A stretch of DNA of 64,000 nucleotides from Neurospora crassa OR74A (lineage: Eukaryota > Ascomycota > Sordariomycetes > Sordariales > Sordariaceae): contig NC_026501.1 in NCBI RefSeq assembly GCF_000182925.2, positions 7,977,917 through 8,041,916 of the forward strand. Direction: 5' to 3'. Positions within the stretch are counted from its first letter, which is position 1. The number at the start of each line of letters is the position of its first letter. Positions 37,374-48,665 of the stretch are shown here, in pieces. The notes below the pieces were generated by a model that made no database searches, was not told the DNA's origin, and saw only the letters and a list, made by a program, of their open reading frames with translations. The translations under genes and the position numbers were made by a program.

Positions 37374-39094
37374 ACGGGGATCATCGTCAGAACGTGAACG
37401 CTCCGGGCGCAACCTCCTCCGTCACTGTTAACGCCAACTCTTTCGCTTCCCTGGCCTCCAACCGCGCGAGCCCTTTCTCGTCCACTGCGACAACCAACAC
37501 AATGGCCGCTCCATCCTACCTACCACGGCCTTCCGCCGCTCAGGCTGCCCAGGCCTTCAACATTAGACAAGGCATGACCTCTCCGGTCGGCTACTACACA
37601 CCTGGCAAGCCCTTCGATCGCGAAGCTGCCAAGTCTGTCGGAACCCCGTTTGCCACGACGCCCTCCCCAACCTATTCTGTCGCCCGCATTCGCAAGTTGC
37701 CCGCCAATTTCACCGAAGACCAGCTGCGCCTCATGATGGCCCTCTCCAAGGATCTCGTCAAAGCTGAACTACTGCCCGCCGATATGTCGGACGATGCTGG
37801 TTTCCGTACCGCAATTCTCACATTCAAAACCTTGGAGGGTGCGCAAGAGACAAGGCAACTCCTGAATGGCAAGACAAACATGACCAACGACGCCGAAATG
37901 ATTGTTGAGATCATTCAGTCCGATTCCGCTGCCTCGAGCGCCAGATTTTCGATTGACACATCCGTCTCCGCTGTGACATCGGCAGTCACTTCGCCCACAG
38001 CGCTGACGGCGCCCTCCTCGAGACAAGTGTCGCGCTTCAATGGCACATTCCAATCTCTTGACCGAATGTCGCCGCCCCTTAATACTGCGTACGGATCCAC
38101 CGAGTTGGGCAGCCCCGAAGCCACTGCGCACTACCAGAACCTGTTCTCGGCTCAATCGCCTATTGGAAACTATCTTACAGATGGTAGTCGCGCGACTGGC
38201 AAGACCTTGATCAACAACGATTCCGCAGATGATGACGAAACGGGCGAAATTCTCAAGGAGATTGGCGGCTTTGCTGAAGGCGGCCCTCAGCAACGTCGCT
38301 CCACCTCATCTCAGCTTCCCATCACGCGTATGGCAAATTTGTCGCTAAACACATCGGTTCCCACGACTATGCCGCAATCAATGTCGCACTATTCCCAGTC
38401 AAACATGGGGGCTATGGGAGCGCACTCTGCTACCATGTCGCCTACCAACATGATGGGCGGGCCCGTCCCAATGATGCCCCATGCTCAGCCGTATCGGCAA
38501 CACCCACCTGCGAACCCTGCAGACATGAACCCTCCTTGCAATACTCTCTATGTTGGCAACCTGCCCATCGACACCTCCGAGGAAGAGCTCAAGGCCGTTT
38601 TTTCCAAGGTGCGGGGATACAAGCGCCTTTGTTACAGGACTAAGCACAATGGACCCATGTGCTTTGTTGAGTTCGAGGATGTCTCTTTTGCCACTAAGGC
38701 CCTAAACGAGCTCTATGGTCATACACTCAGCAACAGCAGGAAGGGCGGCATGCGACTGAGTTTCTCAAAGAATCCCTTGGGAGTCCGCACGGGTCAGGCG
38801 CCTGGCCAGAATGGCCCTGGGCCGATGAACGGCATGAATGGTTTCCCCCACGGTACCAGCACTGGCTTCACAACCGCAAATGGACCTCCTCCGGGCTTGT
38901 CTGCCCCTCCTGGTTTGGGCATGAACAGGTCGCTGTACTCGGGGTCACCTAACATGCTGAACAACGGACACAATCCGTATACCCCGCCCCCGTTCCCCAC
39001 AACTCAGAGCCCTTGGGCTTCGAGCTTCAACGGATCTTCGCAGCTGAACGGCAACTCTCAGGCGCAATTTCCGGCTTACATGATGGGAAGATGA
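37370..39094 (+). CDS. whi3: Whi3-type RNA-binding protein
   Basis: The protein resembles the fungal Whi3/Mde7 family, cytoplasmic RRM proteins that bind mRNAs such as G1 cyclin transcripts and control cell cycle, polarity and differentiation. It is an intronless ORF of 574 aa. A degenerate RRM-like region lies at about 100-185 ([20 protein letters not shown], then [21 protein letters not shown]). The canonical RRM is at about 388-472, with RNP2 LYVGNLPI and RNP1 region [11 protein letters not shown], and ends [12 protein letters not shown], typical of Whi3. Between them is Ser/Thr/Met/Gln-rich disordered sequence. The C-terminus is rich in Gly, Pro and Asn ([15 protein letters not shown]). 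Disordered segments in this family support condensate formation. The leader is long, pyrimidine-rich and carries a uORF abutting the start. Confidence 0.9.
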   Translation: MNGDHRQNVNAPGATSSVTVNANSFASLASNRASPFSSTATTNTMAAPSYLPRPSAAQAAQAFNIRQGMTSPVGYYTPGKPFDREAAKSVGTPFATTPSPTYSVARIRKLPANFTEDQLRLMMALSKDLVKAELLPADMSDDAGFRTAILTFKTLEGAQETRQLLNGKTNMTNDAEMIVEIIQSDSAASSARFSIDTSVSAVTSAVTSPTALTAPSSRQVSRFNGTFQSLDRMSPPLNTAYGSTELGSPEATAHYQNLFSAQSPIGNYLTDGSRATGKTLINNDSADDDETGEILKEIGGFAEGGPQQRRSTSSQLPITRMANLSLNTSVPTTMPQSMSHYSQSNMGAMGAHSATMSPTNMMGGPVPMMPHAQPYRQHPPANPADMNPPCNTLYVGNLPIDTSEEELKAVFSKVRGYKRLCYRTKHNGPMCFVEFEDVSFATKALNELYGHTLSNSRKGGMRLSFSKNPLGVRTGQAPGQNGPGPMNGMNGFPHGTSTGFTTANGPPPGLSAPPGLGMNRSLYSGSPNMLNNGHNPYTPPPFPTTQSPWASSFNGSSQLNGNSQAQFPAYMMGR

Positions 39095-41779
39095 TAATAC
39101 GCATACGAACCGGGGCGCTCTTACCCTCCGAATGGCATTTTCGGATCTCTTCGTTTAATTCCGATTTGTTGTCCATGTTCTTCTGCGTATTTTCAAGAAA
39201 GGGATATTTCACGTTTTGGATTCTTACTGCACTTACACATCTTTTTTTCTTTGCCTCGCGCCGATCAATTGGACAAGAAAGACGACATGGACATGGGGTG
39301 TTGATTGGAGCTGGTAGGCGATGTTTGAGGCACAGTGGTTACGGCTTGCATACGGCTGGCATCTTCGACATGGCATGCATTGGCGCATGGTGCGTGCGGA
39401 CACATGAATGGTGTTTTTCGACATGGACACGATTTCCCTCTTAATTTAACGTCGTTGCTTTTCCTTTTTTTCCTTTTCATTTTGCGTTTCACCCAACACG
39501 TTGGAGTCGTAGAGGATTCTTATTTCCCAGAATTCCCCTTGTGCTTCCCCGGTCTCCTTTTTGGCTTTTGTTCAGGGCGAGCGTCTAATGGCCTTCGACC
39601 ATGGTTCAAGAGCTGTTTTCGTGGCCACACCAGCGTGCGTGGAGTCTAGGGATTGGCATCGGCCTTCGGCGTCACGATCGGTTTATCATCAGCATCCAAG
39701 GGAGAGAAATAAGCATGGGCGACTTGGACTCAAGAGGTCCGTAGGAGTTATTGTTATTTGACTTGTGGTGTATCGCAACACATACAACCACACTGGCATT
39801 CATGCAGGCGGCTTGCGGTGCAAGAAAATATACACACAGTGGTGCAGTCTTTCCAAACAATCAGTCCAACCACCTTTGTGTATCTACGGCAGCCCTCACA
39901 CGTGGCGAAAGGAATTCAACCCCGGATCGTTTGACTTTATATGGCAAAGGACTATACATACACATTCGGGGCACGCATCTACAAACCGTGCTAAATACAT
40001 CTCCGGGGTTAACGGCAAAAGACTTGGGGGATATGGGATGAAATGATACCAACTTTATACACTTTAAACAGGAAAATGTTTTTCTTTTCTTTTTTTCTGT
40101 TGCACTCTTGCAGGAAATGTCTTGTCGTGGGCATTCGTTTTGGTTAGGATTTCATCCTCTTGGTGCCATGTTATATTTATACCCCTTATTCATCGCTTCT
40201 TTGAACGAGTTGCGACAAACCATCCATTCATCCGACAACGACAAATACATCTGCTTATCTTCTCGGTATGACACCGCGAACAACATGAACCATCACGACA
40301 ACCCCAGCCGGGTACCACCGAACCGAAACAAACCCCGACAAAACCTTTGTGGAAGGCACGACGTTGGCATATGGTGGTGGAGTTCATGTTCCCCAGGATG
40401 GAAGAGACCACACTCTATATTAGATATTCTATATCTTTTTGCTGCTGATTTTACTCCTCATGTAACTCATGGTTCTCTTTTCCTCGTCTGATGTGCAACC
40501 ATTACTTCCAGAAACGCGCATTTCAAAACAGCAAGAGCGAGAGATGAGCAGCAGATGAGGGACGAAGCCAAAGTCTTTTGGAGGCCTGCCTGCAATGACT
40601 GCGATTTAATGCATCAGAAGCGTGAATGGGAGAGCCGTCATGTCATATTAGCGAGTAATTTTTTTTTTCTTGGCTCTGTTGAAGTGTGCTAATTGACGTT
40701 ATTCGGATATTACCAAACCTGAATGTCTGTCATAGCGGAATTTTCGACTTGGCAAACAATGACGTCAATTGTCCCTGACTACAGCTGCCGGACACGTTTT
40801 TATTCATCGATGAAGGACTAAATGTGCTAACGAAGTAGTGTGTTGCGTGCAGAATGTCTGTAATTTTCTTGTATCCGTAGGGAAAAGACGTTCCTTGAGG
40901 TTGGGATCTTTGTCACCAATGGCTACAGTGATTAATTCCAAGACATATGGAACTAAGGGGTGACGTTCAATATTTAGTTGACTTGATGTCCTGACTGTTA
41001 ATTTCACGACACTTCGAATGTCATTGAGCTTCTACTGAGGTGTATATTCCTTCCTATTTCTTCATCCACTCTTCACCTTACCTCCCTCCTTTTCTTATTA
41101 TTCACCCATACTTTCAGTGGCATCTCACTATCTCTTCGATTCCGTTCCATGGGAAGAGGGAAAAAAATAATAATTTGCACTACATAAATGCTCAGTCCTC
41201 CACCGGCCAAATCGGCAATTGCTTGGCCTTTTATACCAACATCGTGCCCTCCTTTACAGGTGAAGATTAGGTTGACAATGACTTGAGTAGGTGGAAGGCA
41301 CGAAAAATTACCAGGTGACGAGAGTGCCTTTTCTATAAGCTCATTACATACCCCAATTGGTATCGTTCATTCCATATTTGTTTACCATGTCACGCATTTT
41401 AATTTCTCAGAACTCGTGTTATACTTGTATACTTATCATTAGCACCTGGCTGGCTGAACAAATAATGCGTTATAGACTTCAAAATCGCTTTTTCCTATGG
41501 ACAACACAAAAAGGTGCTCCTTGTTCCCGCTCATCCTGTTTGATTTGTCCGTTCGTTCATCTGTCTGTTCGTCAGGTTTTTCTTAAATATCCCGGCCTTT
41601 TGTTTTCTTCGCTTTTTCTTTGCATAAATAAAGACTGTGAACCCTGAAGCCCCATAAACCAATAGACTAAAGTAGACCTCTCCACGAACCACAGTCACTC
41701 AAAAATCTGTCTCAAATGTCGCCGTCGTCGGTCATGAAAGCCATAACATAAGGATCACCCTGACCAAACTTCACTTCCC
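39095..41779. other. Convergent 3' region of whi3-like and SDR genes
   Basis: This 2.7 kb stretch lies between two converging stop codons. It is AT-rich with several T-runs (40660-40671, 41580-41630), as expected for 3' UTR sequence, but is long for two 3' UTRs. The small ORFs in it carry no recognisable product. Confidence 0.5.
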
Positions 41780-43006
41780 CTACAGCACTGCATTCTTTGC
41801 CTTCGCCTTCGCCGCCCTTCCTCCACCTCTCCCCCGACTCAAATAAATTGCCCACAAATCTTTTAGCGTTTCAACCCACCCCCTGACCGTCCTCACCATG
41901 TTCAAAACTTTGACAAACCTATAAACGAAAACCTCCACCATCTCATAATCATGCGCGTGCACCTCCCACACAGCACTAGGCGAATTCCTAATCCCCTTAT
42001 TCCCATTCCCATCTCCTCCTTCGCCCTCAGCATATTCAGCATCATCAACAACCACCAACTTCCCCCCCACGACCCGCTGCCTCCCCCCAATAAGCAACCC
42101 CCTCCCCACCACCTCCTCGTCAACCATCAACCTCGTCGCCGCATCCACCACATCCTCAATGTCCGCCTTCGGCCCGCCCGCCAACAGCGCCAGGGCGCGC
42201 CAGGGAACGATGGGGGTATCGACAAAGTACGGACAAAGCACGTTGCATCGGATCCCCTTCGTCCAGGAGGTCGCCCTTAGCGAGCGGAAGAGACCGAGCA
42301 CCCCGTGTTTGGAGGCAGTGTACTCCGTTTGGCCAGGGAGGGGTGCAAGGCCGGCGATGGAGGACACAAGAAGGAGGTGGCGGTCACGAATTGGTCGGCC
42401 ATCATCAGCAGCAGTGGTGTCATCTTGGAGATCGAGGCGGGAGACGCCGCCGTTGCGGGGAAGCCAGAAGAGAGCGAGGTGGGTAGTGTACATGACGCCT
42501 GTCAGGTTGACGTTAAGGACGTTCAAGGGCGGTGGCGGGGGAGGGAGGGAATCGGAGTCCAAATCGGAGGGGTTGTCGAAGACGCCCGGGGCGCCGGAAG
42601 CTACGTCCCCATGCTCGCTGATGCCGGCACTGGCTACGACGGCGTCGATCCCGCGGGTGGGACTAGCGCGGGCGGCCATTTTGAAGAGGGAGACTTGGTC
42701 TTCCCATTTGGTCACGTCGCAGTGCTGGTAGTAGTGGTGCTTGGAGGACCCGGGGAGGGAGCGGAGCTCGGCGATGAGGTCCTCGCCGGCCGAGTCATTC
42801 ACGTCGCCGATGATGATATGGGAACCGTGTTCGGCCCATTTGCGGGCGAAAGCGGCACCGAAACCGGATGCCCCGCCGGTGATCAAGATGGTTTTGCCGG
42901 CGAGGGACTTGGTGTCGTAAGGAGCTTTGACATCGACGGGTGGCGATTGCTTGATAGTGTTAACGATTGACCAAGAGAGGTCGTCTGTTACCATTGAGTT
43001 TTCCAT
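41780..43006 (-). CDS. Short-chain dehydrogenase/reductase (SDR)
   Basis: This is an NAD(P)-dependent oxidoreductase with a Rossmann fold; the substrate is unknown. The intronless ORF encodes 408 aa, long for a classical SDR (about 250-300). The cofactor motif TGGASGFG is at 43-50 and an acidic residue in IIIGDVND (about 68) suggests NAD(H) preference. The VASAGI segment (about 124-129) replaces the usual NNAG. NVNLTG follows at 165-170. The catalytic triad is Ser215 or 216 (LLVSSIAG) with Tyr229 and Lys233 in YTASK. Overall similarity is closest to the 15-hydroxyprostaglandin dehydrogenase-like group. Two inserts stand out: a Pro-run loop (PPPPPP near 155-160) and a Gly/Asp/Glu-rich loop near 320-340. 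The C-terminal 60 residues are basic with a possible membrane-associating helix (VKVLNMVRTVRGWVETLKDL) and end in a Lys/Ala tail. Confidence 0.92.
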   Translation of the reverse strand: MENSMVTDDLSWSIVNTIKQSPPVDVKAPYDTKSLAGKTILITGGASGFGAAFARKWAEHGSHIIIGDVNDSAGEDLIAELRSLPGSSKHHYYQHCDVTKWEDQVSLFKMAARASPTRGIDAVVASAGISEHGDVASGAPGVFDNPSDLDSDSLPPPPPPLNVLNVNLTGVMYTTHLALFWLPRNGGVSRLDLQDDTTAADDGRPIRDRHLLLVSSIAGLAPLPGQTEYTASKHGVLGLFRSLRATSWTKGIRCNVLCPYFVDTPIVPWRALALLAGGPKADIEDVVDAATRLMVDEEVVGRGLLIGGRQRVVGGKLVVVDDAEYAEGEGGDGNGNKGIRNSPSAVWEVHAHDYEMVEVFVYRFVKVLNMVRTVRGWVETLKDLWAIYLSRGRGGGRAAKAKAKNAVL

Positions 43007-45261
43007 AATTGTGTGCTTCTCTTCAACATTCGCTGGTAGGTAAAGGCGTTCAACCTGTAAGTTGCTGGGTGAAGAAACAAAGACAGACGGCCGAAATAAT
43101 TTCCCAGTTGTCTGAAGACGTTGGGTAGAGGTTTTGTCTTCAATGCCAATTTACCGAGAACCTTAAGATCAAGTTGACCAAGCAAATTTCCTGATACAAA
43201 CCAGGAAGAATTTAGAAATGACCCCTCGTGGCCTGTTGTTGTGCGGGCAATGTAACAGTGAGATGGGGGGTAGTGTAGATGATCTTCATGGATCAACGGT
43301 CGTCGACAGCCGAGGCAATCAGAGTGCTTAAGGCTCAAGATAAATCGAAGCGGCTGAAGAGCTGAACAGCGACGGCGACAGAGGGCCCCGACGTGATAAT
43401 ACCACAGTTAAATCGGTGGGCAAAGCTGAAGAGAAAGAAAAGATCATCTGGCTCTTTTTCAGCCAAGCGGCTCACTACTGCATAGTAGTATTTGCGCCAT
43501 GTCAAGCCATCCTCCCAGCATTGGTCTAACAAGGCGTTGAGGCGCGTTACATGACAATGTCAGCGGCAGCTGTCGTCCGCCCGCTTCCCTTCATTTCAGA
43601 AGGGGTTGCGTCACTGGGCTTCATCCAATGGGAACTGCCAAGACTGCATCTGTTGCCAATGGGACAAGCATCGTGAACAATAATCTCTGGACATGGTGCG
43701 ATAACGAGGTGGTACCCATCCGCTTGACGGTGGGATCTCGGTGTTTTGGGATGGTAGATAGTCTCCGTGACCCTTGTCTGTTGAACAAACAAAGAGCATC
43801 GATAGGATCCCATGCTCATGCTTCGGACGTAGAGTGAAGGCGACATGACATCCGGTTATGTTTATCCAAGGGTAATGGCCCGGTAAGGCAGCCGTCGTAT
43901 TTCTTTTGAGCTCTCAGTCGGGTTGCTCACCGCTCGACTGAGCAAAAGATAGAGTACGTAGGGATGGGTGACGAGCATGGGGAATCCCGTACGTATTCTA
44001 GCGGGGGAGATATTATCTGGGTCCAGTTCGAAGCCCACCTTATGGGGCATACTACCCCGTGCATATCCAGGTCATATGATGTATTTCCTTATGCACCTCT
44101 GGTAAGCCACCAGAATACGATCGTTGGCTCCGGGCGCTATGCTGAATTTGGAGCGGACGCTGACAAGCGGCTCGTGGGGGAAGAAGAGCTTGACAACAGG
44201 CGGGGAGTGTTGACGCTGTCGTACGATCACAAGGAATCGCCTGCGCAAAGCTCTCCCCCAAGCGCAGTTGGGTATTGATCACGACGGGGGACGTTGACGT
44301 TGTGCTTCTTTATCCCGTCGTTTCTATTGTGGGCAGCGCTGCTCACCTATAAAACATGTCGTGTTAAAGCCGGTCGTGGTACGTAACGGCCAAGCCTTGT
44401 GTGCAACGTCGAACAGATGCAGCACACTTTCCAGAAAGCGAGAAACCCAGAAGAAGTTCTTGCTGTGGTGGAGCTATATGTGCCGCGCACTATACAAACG
44501 ATGTCAGGTGCGACTCGATGCTTCTGAATCGCATCTTGACGAATGTTGAGAGTTTGTGTTGGGCTGCAGTCGGTGGTAGGTGGTGAGGGAACAGAACGGA
44601 ACGGCAGACCGTGACCTGTTCCCTTAAGATGGAGCAGGGCATGTGGACGGGTTCCAGCCCTACGGCCTGGCAGTGTACGTACCGTACCGCTAGGTACATT
44701 ACAGAGAAGAGGTACTCCCTGGGCTAGAAGTACACTTCTCCCCGGAGTGGGACAGGGTCGCCTCCACCAATGCTCCAAAGTCGGACCAGACCGCTGATCG
44801 CAACCCTCCTACGTTGGAGCTAACACGCAGCCCTGGGAACACCCTGTCTTGCGACCACTCGACCCTGATGGACACGGACGCTGCTTGGCCCCGTTCCTGT
44901 CCCTGAAACCAAGCGACGACAGTGAGGTGTGCTGGACAAGTGGAAGTCCCCCAAGTTCCACGCTTGGGGCTCCCGTGCTTGGCCCCACACCCACACGAGT
45001 GCATCACAGCTCCGATCGCCGGAGTGTAGGAGAGGAACCCTGTGGCGGGGCGCCGAGCCGATGGCGACTCATCTGTGAGAGGCAACGAGAGAAAAAAGTT
45101 GCGGAGCAGATCCCGCCGCTGTCTGGGCAGAAAGAGCGCCATTGACTCACCTTCCTATCTGAACCATAATCCTGCCCAACATCTTTCCTGTTCTGGTTGC
45201 TTGATCCATTCCATTCTGTTCGTTGAATCATATTGTTTAGTTCCCAGCCCAGATCGTCATC
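43007..45261. other. Divergent intergenic region of SDR and aspartate-semialdehyde dehydrogenase
   Basis: No gene is supported in these 2.25 kb. The right end holds the presumed promoter of the aspartate-semialdehyde dehydrogenase gene with a perfect CPC-1/Gcn4 site. Minus-strand frames at 45142-44699 (147 codons) and 44778-44347 (143 codons) have no domain and lie in promoter sequence. Confidence 0.5.
45143..45149 (+). promoter_or_regulatory. CPC-1/Gcn4-type site TGACTCA
   Basis: A perfect TGACTCA lies 113 nt upstream of the aspartate-semialdehyde dehydrogenase ATG. In Neurospora, CPC-1 is the Gcn4 homologue that induces amino-acid biosynthetic genes on starvation. Position and sequence fit; binding is inferred. 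Confidence 0.65.
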
Positions 45262-46589
45262 ATGTCTCAATTTCCTACCAGAAACGTTGGTGAGTCTCTG
45301 CGGCACCTCACCCTTTTAAGGTTCCTTCCTTGAGAGGGGACACTGCAGCATGTGTTCAGCATGTGTCCCCGTCTCCAGACCAGACGGATCCATGCTGCTT
45401 CTCCAATCAACACACACACGAAACAACATTATGCCGGCCCGACAACTAACCGTTCCTATGACGTCCCGTAGGTGTCTTGGGCTGCACTGGCTCCGTCGGT
45501 CAGCGCTTCATCCTGTTGCTCCAGAATCATCCTGTTCTGAAGCTCGTCGCCGTCGGCGCCTCCTCCCGCTCCGCTGGCAAGAAGTACCGCGATGCCGTCC
45601 GCTGGAAGCAATCCACCCCCATCTCTGCCGAGTTCGGTGACCTAGTCGTCCGCGACTGCAAGGCCAGCGAATTCGCCGACTGCGACATCGTCTTCAGCGG
45701 TCTCGACAGCGATGTTGCCGGCGACGTCGAGAAGGAGTTCCAACACGCCAACATTGCCGTCTTCTCCAATGCAAAGAACTACAGACGCGACCCCCTCGTG
45801 CCCCTCGTCGTCCCGACCGTCAACCTCAACCATCTCGACCTGATCCCCCACCAGCGCAAGACCCTCGGCCTCGAGAAGGGCTTCCTGGTATGCAACAGCA
45901 ACTGCGCCGTCATTGGCCTCGTCGCCCCCTTTGCCGCCCTCCAGGCGCGCTTTGGCAAGATCGATACCGTATCCGTCGTCACCATGCAGGCTGTCTCGGG
46001 CGCTGGATACCCCGGCGTCAGCAGTATGGACATCATTGACAATGTCGTGCCCTTCATTTCGGGCGAGGAGGACAAGCTGGAAACCGAGGCCCAGAAGATC
46101 CTGGGTTCTCTCAACGCCGACGCCACTGCCTTTGAGGACCAGAAGCAGCTCCGGGTGTCGGCAGCCTGCAACCGTGTTCCTGTCTTGGACGGCCACACCG
46201 CCTGCGTGTCGCTGCGCTTCGCCCAGCGCCCGCCCCCGTCCGCCGAGGAGGTCAAGGAGGCCATGCGCAGCTATGTTTCTGATGCTCAGAAGCTGGGATG
46301 CCCCTCGGCCCCCGAGCCCCCCATCAAGGTCTTTGACGAGGCAGACAGGCCCCAGCCCCGTCTTGACCGTGATCTCTGCAAGGGATACACTGTCAGCGTT
46401 GGCCGCGTTAGAGAGGACGAGAGTGGTATCTTCGATATCAAGTTTGTTGCCCTGAGCCACAACAGTAAGTCGCCCTATGCCTCGAACGCCTCTTCCTGTT
46501 CGCGCTAACACCTCTCGGTAGCTGTTATTGGAGCTGCTGGTTCCTCCATCCTTAACGCTGAGGCTGCCATATTTAAGGGCCTCATCTAA
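45262..46589 (+). CDS. hom-1: Aspartate-semialdehyde dehydrogenase
   Basis: The enzyme reduces aspartyl-4-phosphate with NADPH to aspartate semialdehyde, the branch to homoserine, threonine and methionine. Exons are 45262-45289, 45472-46464 and 46522-46589; introns of 182 and 57 nt. They join to 1089 nt and 362 aa, matching yeast Hom2 in length. The spliced N-terminus [20 protein letters not shown] rebuilds the NADP-binding GxxGxxG. The active-site Cys is at about 154 in CNSNCAVIG. Other family signatures are [31 protein letters not shown] and the HTACVSLRF histidine region. The short last exon gives [19 protein letters not shown]. The symbol follows the N. crassa homoserine locus on the same chromosome arm and is my inference; the enzyme assignment itself is firm. 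Confidence 0.95.
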
Positions 46590-48665
46590 GGTTAAGCGGG
46601 CTGCTTTGTGGGTTTGGGAACAAAAATATAATCATTTTTGGGTTGTTGTTATAAAAGTATAAAGTCATGCACCTATGCATTGGGTTTCTTTGTGGAATTC
46701 TCAGGGGTGACCTTGGTGTGGAGCGTTGATGCAAGCTTAAGTCAGGAGCCAAAAGTTTAAAATTTCACCTTCGTGCTCTTCTTCTCTCTCTTCAATATCT
46801 CATCCGGTGTCGTGCGGTTAAAGTGCGAGACACACCGGAAAGTCTGATCCGTGCTGTGGTCTCGTCTATGGGAATCGAACGAATGCATGTACCCGCCACC
46901 GCATGTTGACCGTCCAGGGAAGCATGCTTGATGCAACAGCCCGTCTTGTTGATTGGCGGGAGAAGCTTTCGTCAAACGGTCGACACCCCCAACATCTGGT
47001 GTATGGGCATGGCAAAGGCCTTGTCTTGGATTGCTTTTGCCCAACGATGCAGTGAAATGCCCATCCATGGTCTCTTGCAGACATTGGAGTCTTAGCTAGA
47101 CGATGCGCAGGAACACTATCGTCATAGGACTTGCCTGTTCTGACGTTGTGGAACAGAAGGAGGAGGGAAAGACAAGACCGAGTTATGATGTTTAAGAGAC
47201 TGAATTCGAGCTGCAGAGGAACTCGATGCATGGACCTTGGGAGCTTTTCAACACTACTGGTTTCGATGGATTTCCGGGAGCCGGGCCAGGTGGGTTGCCA
47301 TGTAGCTCTCGAGGTAGCCATGTTACGGGAGGATATCCTCCAATGACCAGTTGATGTGAGGTTCTATCACGGAGCTGACCGTCTTCTCGACGCCAAGGCC
47401 AAGGATACACCAAATGGCCATGGATGGGACGGATATCGTCGCAAAGCAAGGGATGATGGGGCGGATATGATTTCGAAGCACATTTCGCCCAGGAGGGGGG
47501 AGGATTGATCGCCGCCAAGGATACCAGAAAGTAAGCCCTTAAAGTTGTATGGTAAGACCTCCGGGCGTGTGGATGGTCTGCCGTTCGACGATTTAAGAAG
47601 ATCGTTGGTCCGCCCATCGCTCGGGCCTTTCTCCCGTCGCGCTCAGGCAGGCATTGACCCAAGTGCCATATTGGTAGGTACAAGGCATGCTGAAACCGCA
47701 CAACCTTATGCGTTGCTGCCCTTTGGGGTACCTTTATGTACCTCTATCAAAGGATGGTGTCCGATTTCGCTTCCATTGTCTTTCTTTTCTGTCCGTCGTG
47801 ATAAGGTGCCGTTGGATGAAGGGCAAGGGACGCAGATCCCTCGCTACTGACCCATAACTTGAAAAAGACAGATGCGCATCAACAGGATGTTTTTGTCGAG
47901 CATGTACTGAATACAGCTTAGTCGAAGATTGTCGTGTCGAATTGGCGGCTCGACAGAAGTGAAATGGAACATGGAAATTCGCAGTGTTGGTAACCAACAA
48001 GAGGGAGCACAATTTGGTTGTACAATAGCACACCTGGGAGTCGAAGGGTGGAAATGGAAGCTTGGGCCAAGACGGCCTCCATCTTCCATAGAGGTCGGTA
48101 GCAGCCAGCGGCATGATGGACGTTCAACGTAGGTCAACACGGCACACGAGGTGGGGCGTCATTGATGGTAGGTAGTGGAGCCCACTGAGGAAGAACCAGC
48201 AACATAGCTCAACAGTGCACCAGTGCACCTGCAGCTCAGGCGGTCCTGGTCCCTGCCGCCTAGCCTGGAAGTGGTTCCATTGTGGATTCTGGAGAATTAA
48301 ATGAGGTGCAGCGGTGCACAAGCCCCATCCCATGGGGGGATCCATTCCCGATCCACTCGACCCCATCCCCCAACACCCTTCAACCGTCGGGTCAACGACG
48401 GCATCTTGGCTTAACCCGCGCGCTCATGATCCCCCCTCCGTACCCTACTCCTCCTGACCAACTGAACGACCCCGACCACGACCCCGACCTTTGACGCGCG
48501 AAACTTTTGCATCTCGTATAACATAAAAGAAAAGTTCATCTTTTGGTTATCTACTTAGCATTTCGGCGCCTCGCGACAAAGACACGCTACTCCCGTTACC
48601 ATCGAATCTGTGCCCGTCGACGCAACACACCCCGAGTTGCCTGTGAGGGTGACAACATATTCGCA
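46590..48665. other. Tandem intergenic region
   Basis: This 2.1 kb stretch follows the aspartate-semialdehyde dehydrogenase stop codon and leads to the Rgd1-like gene. It should hold a 3' UTR, then the promoter and leader. Short ORFs on both strands (for example 47701-47192 minus, 169 codons) have no recognisable product. TAGGTA motifs occur at about 47674 and 48168. Confidence 0.5.

Noticed and set aside
44347-45142. Two minus-strand frames of 143 and 147 codons
   Set aside because: No domain or start context; they overlie the promoter of the aspartate-semialdehyde dehydrogenase gene.
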